Under the pieces are notes generated by a model, which saw only the letters and a program-made list of their open reading frames with translations, was not told the origin of the DNA and did no database searches. A program made the translations under genes and the position numbers. A stretch of DNA of 64,000 bases. Source: Allodiplogaster sudhausi (taxonomy: Eukaryota > Nematoda > Chromadorea > Rhabditida > Diplogasteridae). The stretch spans positions 242,001 to 306,000 of the forward strand of contig CALZFC010000109.1 in assembly GCA_945643635.1 (NCBI GenBank), in the 5' to 3' direction. How positions within the stretch are numbered: position 1 is the stretch's first letter; the number at the start of each line of letters is the position of its first letter. Positions 36,129 through 46,580 of the stretch are shown one piece after another.

Positions 36129-38834
36129 TCACTCTGGCGATACTTTCGGAAGCATTCCTAGCCAATCTTTGGAAGCTGGCGCCGTATTCGGGTGCCCGTT
36201 ACGTCGGCCAATTATGAGTTGCCTAAAAGGACCTAATCTTTTATCAATAAAATTGTTTTCCATTGTCAAATTGTCAGTTTTTATATGAAAAGCAGCACAT
36301 TCTCTTTTGGAGCGGAGAGTTTTAAATAGAGATTAACGCTCAATGATCAGACGTTGATCATTTCGTAGGCTGTGCTGATTGTGGAGGAAAAGCAAAAGCG
36401 AGCCACTCGAACCGTGCATCACTCCGAATCTTTCTTGAAACGATCAGAAAGGACCAGGGCGCGCAAAACGCGTGGATGTCGACGCAGACGCTCGCGCCAA
36501 GTAACATAAACGCAAAATCCGTGTCACGAGTGATGTAGCGGGACACGTAGATGAAGGCCTTAAAGAGTCAAGAAACGTAACCACATTCTTTCTCAACTTT
36601 CCCAACAACCGTAGAGTCTCGTCTCTCTAAATCACATGCTACATATCTCGCCCTTTTATAAGATAAAAAAGACGTGTAATTCAAGGGTGAGTTAGTTTTT
36701 TGCTCCTCTAAAGGCACCCAAATATAAGATACTTGAATTCTTGCTCTCTTTTTCCGGAATAATGGGCGTGTGATTTATATAGAAAGATGTGTTGCTAGGA
36801 TTCAAGAGAACAAAAAAAAAGTTCCAATGGTACCCAAAGTAGCGCCGATGCCGTTGCAATGAGCGCTTGTATAGCACAGACGATCGCCAAGTTCCGCTCG
36901 ACCGAACTTCTCCGACGTGTGGCTTTCTGCGCGATAAGGGTGTCAATTTAAATTTCCCGTTCAAGAGTATTGGCCTCTTGAGACACTGTCATTTGCACAT
37001 TTGTTGTGGTCACAATGCCGTCATCAAAGAAAGGAAAAAAACTTACTTCCACTCTATTCGCCTGCAGCCGAACGATTGTTAATGCTGTGACGGAAAAAGC
37101 GAGAAAACCGAAGAGTCCCGACGATACCGTCATCATTGCTGAGGGTTTCAAATAGTTCTAAAGGTATGACATCAAATGGTTTTTCGTGTCTGCTGACTTA
37201 CTAAATTGCCAAAGGGACCAAGCGTTAGAGAGAGGGCCTGTTCTGTACAACTCGTCCTACTTGTCCATCTCACGTTTCTGTCTCCTTCTCTGTCTTATCT
37301 TAAATCTTCGAAGTCTCCATCTACTAATAGCCAGAGGAGGAAACTGGCTAAAATTTTTTGAGCCCGGACGGCTCTTCGATCCCAAGATCTCGGCCCAGTC
37401 CCGCACGCAGTTTCAGGCCCTTGAATTTTGGGAAAAAAAACCCCGATTTTTTTAAACATGTCAGATTCAAATATCTAATTCGTAATTTTCTTATAGAAAA
37501 ATTTTTCTTCTAGCTTCACGTACACAAGACTTCTCATTTATTTAATTCCGAAACGAAATACGACTCCTGCCGCGCATTCAATCTCTCTAAAGTTTGAAGC
37601 ATGTTCAAACAGTCTTGTTTCAAACATGTTTTTCTCTGCCTGTACTATTTCGTCGCTTCTGTGAGTACTATAGTCGGCCGGGAGAATAAGAGTTCGGTCG
37701 GTTATGAGCATGTTAGCTAGCACATTTGCGAAAATCGGGCCCTATCGGGCTCAGGCCCTAGGTTGGGTCCGGCCCGAGAGGGCCTTAGAAATATGGGTCG
37801 ACCCTCATTTTGGGCCGGGCCGGGTCGGCCCGAGCCCATTCCACCTCTGCTTATTGCTAGGATCAATCAGAGGAAACATTGTGATGAGCAGGTTGATTTC
37901 ATGTAGGTTAAATTAACAAGAAAGAAATAGAGAGGGAGCGAGGGAGAGAAAGAGAGTTAATGAGAGGGTGAGAGACAGAGACAGAGAGAGTGATAGAGAG
38001 TAGCGAAAATCACAAACCTGAACATTGAATGATATTTCGAGAGATATTCGATAGAGGCCTCTGATAGAGGAAACATCGGCTCGCGCAGGCAGCGCTGTCC
38101 AATAGACAATCAGTGGCAAAATTGCGATGCGCACATAGAATTTACAGCTGTGTTCGTTCCAAAACTACAAAATGATGAATAATTGTTGATCTAAACATTT
38201 AAAAGCGCTTTGATTAGTTGAGTAATAACAAATTTTAGAATCGGGGGTGATCGTCCCCCTTTAATCTATTTTGCCTTAAGACCTGTGGCATACGCGCTGG
38301 CCAGAATACGACGGAGAACCGATTAAGGGCGCAGATGAGCGAAATTGTGAAGTGAAGCTGATTCCGCCAGTAGGACGACATTACCACGGGCATCAACCAG
38401 TGGGAAGAACCGCCTCGTTCCAGTAGAGGAAGCAGCCACGAGCAACATCAGCTGGTGTTCAGCAGCGTCAACGGTAGCAAGTGCAGCAGAAAGAGTGGCG
38501 TGCCCTTAAATGAACCAGAAACTAAATCTTGTATTCTGACCTTTTTGCATAACCCAAGACACAGTCTGTCGTAATTTAGCAGCATTCTGTGACATTCCAA
38601 ATCCTGTTGTGTAATAGTTCCAAAGTCTAAAATGTGTACACGAACCAATATGGTTCCGGCGACGTAGATCTTGAAGACGAAGGTGTTGTAAGGCGGCTGA
38701 GTACGCCGAGTGAGAAAGAGCGCGAGCAGCACGGCGGAGAGCGAAGTGTAGAGGACGCCAAAGAGAAGACGAGCGAGTTCCACCGAGAACTTGACGAGGC
38801 GAGGAGAGGTCGCCGCGCACGAGGATTCGTTCAT
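36129..38834 (-). pseudogene. R8: Srg-like chemoreceptor with a single nonsense codon
   Basis: Exons on the minus strand: 38834-38646, 38504-38283, 38164-38018, 37157-37047, 36926-36834, 36558-36413, 36222-36129. Every splice site and frame is intact except one codon: the conserved Trp of LLNSSWGC reads TGA (complement of 38448-38450), so translation would end after about 83 residues. The remaining exons look under no decay, for example RDTDFAFMLLGASVCVDIHA in exon 6 and a tail ending KVSPE. It is either a very recent pseudogene, a segregating null allele, a base-calling error, or a gene tolerating readthrough. An hAT-like element (37332-37849) lies in intron 3. Closest copy is R9. Confidence 0.65.
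37332..37849. mobile_element. hAT-like MITE in intron 3 of R8
   Basis: Starts CAGAGGAGG and ends CCACCTCTG; both ends carry GGCCC/GGGCC-rich stretches. Flanking octamers CTAATAGC and CTTATTGC agree at six of eight bases, as expected of an hAT target duplication. Confidence 0.55.
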
Positions 38835-40478
38835 TTCTACCTAGCTCGGTCTGAATATCCAAATTTGGATGGGAAAGATATTCCCATCCAAATCTAATGA
38901 GTCTAAGTCTGCAGAAAAAGAACTGAAAAACAATTAAAGTAAAAAAAGAACTCGATTGAAACAGTAATGCTCTGGAAAGAAGATGTGAGCCCTATGTCAT
39001 GTTAGTCAGTGAAGGAATGTATTGACAATGGGAAAATAGCATACATGACTGAGTTCTTGTGGATCTGGTCATCCTGACACCCACCTACATATCTACAAAC
39101 TTTGTGTAAACGGTACGTTTCTTCCTCGTTTGCTACGCAAACACGTATTATTTTCGCTTCGATAAATGTATTCTTTTAAGTAGATCATAGTTCAACATCA
39201 AACATGATTCATCAAAATATCTCACAAGATGCTCACTACAATCTAAGTATAGCATATGCTCTCGTTCTCTATCACTTACTCTCTTCTCTCTTTCTCTGCC
39301 ACACACTCAGCTGCCTCCCATTATCTCTATATCTTCACTGTGTTCCTTGAATATTTTTTGGCGTTTTACCGTCAAACCGTAAAGCAGTCTTCACTAGATA
39401 GGATCATCAGTAAAAATTTTGTATGTGATATTCAAAGATGGCATTTCTTAACCTCTTTATTCTTCTAGGCGTTAAATAGAAGTAAGAGCGATCACGAATT
39501 AATTATTTTTCGTTGATTCTTCACTTTTGAGGACAGACAAATAATAAAGCAAAAAAATATTATTTTCTCAAACTTGCTTACACTCTTCGAAGAAATTGAA
39601 AAATAACATACATTCCAGACTTTATGAGAGCAATAATTTTAAAACTAGAAATAAAAAAATTAATCCAGACATCTCGGAAGTATCTTTCTTCCTGTTTTGC
39701 TCGAACAACCTCTTTGTATTATTTTCGCTTTAAGTAAATGTGCAATTGCGTGGGAACGGGTGACTTCATCTCAACAGAGTATGATTCAAAAACAAGAATA
39801 CTGTATATCCATCAAAACATCACGTGAGATGCTCGCAACTGCCTGTGTTGTTTTTCATATGCTCCCTCTCACTCTCCCTTAGAGTTTTTCTCTAGGCGTG
39901 GAAGGCTGTGCCATCAGCAATCGCTAAAAGTGGGTTTGTTGCAGAGTTCTTCTGGAAACATACCTGCTCCTTCCGTTTTAATTACCTAATTTTGAGGTTT
40001 CCAAATTGTAAGAACGAATGAGAGCGTTGCAATTAGCAATTGATAAAATGAAGATGAGCTGATGACCTAAGGAATTCAATTTTAAGGCAAACAATAAGTC
40101 TACATTATGGTGTGTCTAAAAGCGAAACTCCAATTTCGGAACTGTGTTCTTAAAATCAAAAACAATGTGGAATCAGTTCATTTCAGTTTCTATATTCCTA
40201 ACAATAAACAAAAACAAAATTTCACTTTCGTGTCATATAAAATAGTCAGAAGTGATACAGATGTAATCTGATAAAGTCATATTTTCAGTTTCGAAGTAGA
40301 CAAAGAAAAACTCTTTCAGAAAGAATCTTTAGATTGGTCTGAATTTTAATTAGTTCTAGATTTAGCGCAGAACTATTTGCTGTCTACACACACACACAAT
40401 CACGTTCGTCTATAGTTACGCAGGAGATTGAGAAGTGCAAATAGTTCACTTTGACAATACTTTAGGAGACATTCCTTG
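38835..40478. repeat. Spacer between R8 and R9
   Basis: Contains two copies of the shared block (ATCTCACAAGATGCTC at about 39220 and ATCACGTGAGATGCTC at about 39820), so two spacer units are joined without a receptor between them. This may mark a deleted receptor copy. Confidence 0.4.
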
Positions 40479-42704
40479 CTAGTTTTGGAAGAAGACGTGA
40501 TGTCGGCCAATTATGAGTTGCCTAAAACGAACCAAATCTTACATACATATATCGATAGAATTGTTTTACATTCAAGACTGTAATGTTGGGAAAAGCAGCA
40601 CCCGGGCTGTTGTAGCGGAGCGTTTTAAATAGAGATCGACGTTCAATGATCAGACATTGATAATTTTATATGCTGTGCTGATTGTGGATGGAAGAATGCA
40701 AAAGCTAGACAATCGAACCGTGCATGTCTGCGAATTGTTGTCGAGACGAGCAGAAAGGACCAGGGCGCGCAAAAGGTGTGGATGTCGAGGCAGACGCCAG
40801 CGCCAATGTAGAGATACGCATAATCCGTGTCGCGAGTGATGTAGCGAGACACGTAGATGAAGGCCTTAAAGAATCACGAAACTCATATTCTTTCTCAATT
40901 TTCCTAACAATGTAGTGCCATCTCTCTAAATCACATTCTTTCTCGCCCTTGTTTCAGGCAAAACAAGGTCGATAAAGGGAGAGGCGCTGCTGCAATGTTC
41001 AAGAAAAAAAGTTCAAAAATATGTTGGTACCCAAAATAACGCCGATGTTGTTGCAATGAGAGCTTGTACAGCGCAGACGATCGCCAAGTTCCGTTCGACC
41101 GAACTACTCCGACGTGTATTTCTCTACGTGATAAGGATGGCATGTTTATTATTAATTAATATGTTCTCGAGCAAGAATCATTTGCCTCTTGTTCACTGCT
41201 ATAACATATTTAGTTGGTCATAAACTCCCCCCTCCCTTCATGTGGGACAACTCTCGCGACAATTGCATCCGGATAACATTTGTCTATGACAACCATATTT
41301 GTGTGTACCACCATTCCCCCTCCCCCCTCCTAAAACAAATTGTAAAAAAAAGTTCCCGACTTCTGCTCTATTCGCCTGCAGCCGGACGATTGTTATTGCG
41401 GTTACGGCAAAGGCGAGGAAGCCGAAGAGTCCTGAAGTTACCGCAATCATTGCTGCGGGTTTCAAATAGGTCTAAAGAATTGATCTTAATTTTTTTGTGT
41501 CTCTTTCTTCTCTTTTAAAATCCCACTTTTCTCCGATGACATGAATACTTTTTTGCCTGTTTAGATTAGGCAAAAAAAAATCAACTTGTCAAACACACGT
41601 TTCCGTCTCTTTATATGTCTTCTCTTAAATCTTCGAAGTCTCCATCTGGCACCATCCCAGACAAATTTACATGTAGCTGGGATCAATCAGAGACAACATT
41701 GCGATGAGCATGTAGATTTCATGTAGGATAAATAAAGTCACAAACCTTAAAACTGAACGATATTTCAACATAAATCCCATAGAAGCCGTTGATTGAGGAT
41801 GCATAAGCACGCGCAGGCAGCGCTGTCCAATAGACAATCAGTGGCAAAATTGCGATTAGCACATAGAATTTCCAGCTGTGTTCGCTCCAAAACTAAACAA
41901 AAGTCGGCATAAACATTTAAATCCGCATTCATTAGTTTAATAAAAACAACTTTTAAATTTTCATTTAAAAATCAACATTTTTATACAATAAAAAAACCAG
42001 CTAAAGGAGAGCGATCACCGAAAAATTAATGTGAGATAACAAATTCTCATTTGCGCGGGCTATTTTCACATCACGGCTTTGTGCGAAATAGCACGCGAAA
42101 ATGAGAGACTGCCTTATCCCAATGCGGACACGGCCATTCGAAGCTGCATTAATTAGTTTTCAGCCGTGATCTTTCTCCTTTAATCTATTTTGCCTTAAGA
42201 CCTGCGGCATGCGCGTCGGCCAGAAAACGATTGACCATCGATTGAGGGCGCAGATGAGCGAAATTGTAAAGTGAAGCTGATTCCGCCAGTAGGAAGACAT
42301 TACCACGGGCATCAGCCAGTGTGAAGGTGCGCCGCCGCCCATTAGGGGAAGCAGCCAATTGCATCCCCAGGTGCTGTTCAGTAGCATTAACGGCAGCAAG
42401 TGCAGCAGAAAAAGTGGCGTGCCCTTAAAGGAGCAGTTCACATATAGTTTTATGAAAGCGACTACAATCAAGAAAATTGAAATAGATTAGGAAGGTCGAC
42501 GTTGCCTACACGAACCAAAATGGTGCCAGCGACGTAGAGCTTGAAGAAGAAGGTGCTGTACGGCGGTTGAGTACGCCGAGTGAGAAAGAGCGCGAGCAGC
42601 ACAGCAGAGACTGAGGTCGAGAGGACGCCAAAGAGAAGACGAGCGAGTGCCACCGAGAACTTGACGAGGTGAGGAGAGGGTGTCGAGCACGAGGAATCGT
42701 TCAT
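40479..42704 (-). CDS. R9: Srg-superfamily-like chemoreceptor with shortened tail
   Basis: Exons on the minus strand: 42704-42516, 42423-42202, 41892-41746, 41471-41361, 41123-41031, 40864-40719, 40521-40479; 316 residues. Transmembrane exons are all open: ALNRWSIVFWPTRMPQ after TM3, SVERNLAIVCAVQALIA at TM6, LDIHTFCAPWSFLLVSTT in TM7. Exon 7 has an internal deletion relative to the others, so the cytoplasmic tail reads QLIIGRHHVFFQN and stops about 17 codons early. Loss is confined to the tail, so the receptor could still fold. Intron 1 is only 92 bp; intron 2 contains the best-preserved TTAA-type MITE (42002-42182). The donor after exon 4 is the weak GTCGGG. Last receptor of the array. Confidence 0.62.
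42002..42182. mobile_element. 181-bp TTAA-type MITE in intron 2 of R9
   Basis: Terminal inverted repeats start TAAAGGAGAGCGATCACCGA and end with its near complement GTGATCTTTCTCCTTTA. A central inverted pair (CATTTGCGCGGGCTATTT against AAATAGCACGCGAAAATG) makes it strongly self-complementary. It is the best copy of a family abundant in this cluster. Confidence 0.7.
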
Positions 42705-43746
42705 TTTGTTGCTGCCCTTTAAACGGGTGATGAAAATGGTGAAATTTAATGACTTCATAAAGTAAAGCACAGCTCTCGCACACGGAGACGAGACTACCGC
42801 TTGTGATAACGCAAAAGTTTACAATGAATCGAGGAGGAATTAGTGTTGAACGAAATGATTAAATTATAAAGGGTGTTTGTAAAAAAAAACGATGCACAGT
42901 CTACCTAAAAGGAGTTTAAAAAAACTCGATTAAAACGTCAATATAAGCATTACTCTGTTGAGCCGAGGAACTATTCGCATATTCGCATTCTTCTTAACAA
43001 GGTGCTCTTGTCATGCAATGCCATTTAGGGAGGATACATTTGAATGCCAGATGTTTTAACAATGGGAAAAACACACATGATACATGTGTCTTTATGAAAA
43101 CAATATCAGTGAAGAAATAAAAAGATAGGAATAATCTCCAGACTTCTCGGAATCTCGTTTCGCCAGACAAACCTCTTTGTACTGTTTTCGCCGCTTCAAA
43201 TAAATATGTAAGTGCGTGTGTGAAAATGCGAATTCTTAGAAACAGAGTATGGTTCGACAACGCATTCATGAGAACAACTCGTGAGATGCTCATTACAGGC
43301 TTCTTCAGACATTGAAATAAACAAAAAGTTACGACAGAATGCTTGCTTATAAAGCAACAAGTTGCAATTGTTAGATGAATATTTGTCCACAATCATATGC
43401 AAACTACAAAAAAAAACTAAATACAAGTTATAACTTTAACTTTAACTTTATTTACGGAATGAATAAGATCAGCACTTGATGAAATAACAAGAATGATTAA
43501 TTAATAGTTGAAGACAAATTAAATAGTTCAATGAAAATCAATATAATACATATCTTATCATATGCACTACATGTACTTACAGATGCATATCGAGAAACCA
43601 AAACATACTTATGTATAAAAAATTTTATGTCGTTAACAAAGGAAAAGAGCTCAGAAACAAATGTATTTTTATAAATATATGTATGATATAAAAGTATATA
43701 CAAAAGCAAATTTAAACGTTCAAAAAGAGGAACGAAAACAACGACA
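42705..43746. repeat. Spacer upstream of R9
   Basis: Last spacer of the receptor array; the ACTCGTGAGATGCTC block is at about 43275 and TTTGTACTGTTTTCGCC at about 43175. Beyond 43430 no array-specific sequence is seen. Confidence 0.4.
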
Positions 43747-43935
43747 TTAACCCTCTGCTTGCCAGTAGAGCGAAGCAAATGCTGCCGTGTAGACGAGTGA
43801 CTGGCCGACGAGAAGGCGATGCTTCATTCGTGTTGTTGGTACTACGCCAAACATGTCTCTTGGCTCCTCCGGGGTCTTCGAGATGAACCCGTGGGAAGAG
43901 TGAGGCGATAGCCTAATAGTATTAGATAAGTAATG
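43747..43935 (-). CDS. Possible last coding exon of an unidentified gene
   Basis: The minus frame gives SHGFISKTPEEPRDMFGVV, then TTRMKHRLLVGQSLVYTAAF and ASLYWQAEG before a TAA at the complement of 43747-43749. The composition is protein-like and GC-rich compared with its surroundings, and a CTATTAG acceptor could start it near 43920. I see no partner exons upstream on the minus strand before the channel duplication begins near 44370. Not recognised; it could also be a fragment of a gene copy. Confidence 0.35.
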   Translation of the reverse strand, partial: HYLSNTIRLSPHSSHGFISKTPEEPRDMFGVVPTTRMKHRLLVGQSLVYTAAFASLYWQAEG

Positions 43936-45549
43936 TATACAATGAATATGAAAAGAGTATTGCGAAAGGTGGAGGAATTCATTCAATTCGCATGTATATA
44001 CATGTATGCATGGGGAAATTTTCACTAATAACAAATCCATAATTAGATAACATTCACATTTATTAACCACACGCGTCATAGTATACAAGTAAAGAGTAAA
44101 GACGTGGCATAAGAGGAACAAGACGTTATCGCGGGAGTACATTTTCGAACACTTATAGATTAATCTTAGATTTTAACTTCCCCCACCCTCCTTCAACTTG
44201 CTAGTATTCTGTTTTTCTAACTCGGCACATCTTCTTATATGCACATCTTCTTATAATTCTACATCTGTTTCGAATTCAGCTCTCACTCTCATCTAGCTTG
44301 CCTTCGCTCTCTCTCTCTGCTTATCTCTTTTCCTCTTATCTCTCTCTCTCTTCCATGGTTACATACACGTCGACCAACTCGCTGCAAATGGATTTCGAGC
44401 GGAAGGAAGAGTTGAATTGGTGCTTCCGCAAAAATAAAGCATGCCAGATAGTTGTTATTTACATTATACATTTGCGAACAAGCTTTGTTGAAGATGAAAT
44501 GACGTGAAATTCACAGAATATATATACATATATGAGCATGCATGTTTATGTATATGCATACGTATACTTGGGTACATACATACATGTATAAACGAAGTTT
44601 GTGAATTCCAGCATTATTTTCGATAATAAATAATTCATCTCTGTACTCCAACACCTCAACAAACGCCCTTCTAGGCAGTCTGTCCATGTCTTCCCTGTAC
44701 TCCAGTCTGTCCATGTCTTCCCTGTACTCCATTCGTAACGTTACTCTTTTAGTTAATTCTAGACTTTTTTTGGTCGTTGATATTGTTGTTAGTTGCTGTT
44801 AGTTTCTAGAATAGTGCTTTTCAGTTCTTTTTTTCTGCGAATGAAATTGAAGAGTGAGGACACCATTAATCCTAGTATAACTGTATGGCCACTAGCCCTT
44901 GAATGTGATAAACAAGGATAGACTTGGATTCGCTCACCTTGTGCTGTGGATGTTGCAGACACGGGCGAACTGCTCAGTTACCAGGTGAGCTCAAGCGTAA
45001 TTCGAGCCCCCTTTCCTTGTTCTTCTCCTTTTTTCGAGAGTCGAGAGCGCGATTCACGCCTCTTTTTTCGCTTCCTCAATGAACTTGCGAAGGAATCCAT
45101 TTCAAAAAAAAAAGTTCTTTTTTTCTGTCTGGTTCTTTTGGCACAAGGAATCAGCTATGGGTTTTTATAGTGCGACAAATCGATGAGGAGTAAATTCCTC
45201 GATATTTTTTGTTGTTCCTTGTCTCGACTTTCTGAGGCTATCAAGTATCTGTTTGTACAAAACAGGAATGTATGAACTGGTTGGAACTTCGTTTTTTATA
45301 CCAAATATTCAGTAATTTGATATATTACATCTAACCTTAATGACATAAAATAATATGTAAATTGACGAGGAATTGGGGTCCCTTCAAGTTTCTCCTGTCG
45401 ATGCGTAAATAAACTTGCTTGTTATTAAAATCATGAATTTGTATTATAATAATTTACTATTTATTTTATTAATTATAAAGTGAACATTTAAAAAATAGTT
45501 GTGTAAATATAGGTAAAGGAGTTAAAAACATTTCTCTCAGGTTTAGAGC

Positions 45550-46547
45550 ATGCAGAATACCAGTAGCGAGACGCTCGCAGACACGGAGGACGTCGCGACT
45601 TTCATTAACGACACGGAAAACAATGAGGGCCGTGGCGATGATCGGAGAATAGTTCGAGTTGGCTACACCACAACGGCCAATGTTCCGCTCGTCTTTCGGA
45701 ATCGACATACCGGTGAGCATCGCGTGATTTTGGCTGTCATTTCCATAGTATTCTTGGAATGAGCGACGATTGTGTAGCACAATAATTGAGAAAAGATTGT
45801 GCGACATCTTTTCAGGATTGACACACTGATGCGTTTGGAGTATTTCCATCATATTCACTTAGGAATAAGTAAGTTAATGTGGAAAGACACATTCAGGGAA
45901 GCTGGAGGGCATCTACGTCGAGATGTGGCGTAGCTTCGCCGCGTGGACCGGCTGGCGTGTCGAGTTCGTGCATGGAGGAGATGGCGCAGGTCTTGTGGCC
46001 TTTTCTATTTCTTCGAAATTTAATTCATTTTTATAATTATGCGCTAGTACGAGGAGGATGCCAAGTTTGCCATAAAATACACGACGGTCGCGTACGTAGA
46101 ATGTCTACTCGATCCCCTGGCATTCACTCTTTGAATGCAACCGTAATGCTGGCCATTTTACGGTCCACGCAAAATTTTATACAGTCCACTCACCATGTTA
46201 CGGTCGACTGACCATTTTACGGTGCACTCACCACTTTATATGGTCCGCTCACCATTTTAAGGTCTTCTCACCATTTTACCGTCCACTCACCATTTCATGG
46301 CCAACAACAATATTTCACGGTCCACTTGCAAGACATCAATTCTCATTCTGCTTTGTGAAGGAGGCTGGGGCCGAGAGGCGGATGGCTCTTGGAGTGGCCT
46401 GCTCGGCTTGATATTCAACGGTACGGTCGACGCGCTCACTATCGAGATGTCTGAGCGGCCGCAGCGGATTGCAGACTTCAGAGCAACCGTAACTATCGAC
46501 TGGCCAACGGTTGGAAAGGAAGTGAGATAGCGAAAGAAGTAAGAGAA

Positions 46548-46580
<33 letters not shown>

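Noticed and set aside
44946..45000. First exon of channel copy 1 (MDVADTGELLSYQ before GTGAGC)
   Set aside because: The matching place in copy 2 (about 49455) does not keep the frame or the donor, and the peptide has no signal sequence.
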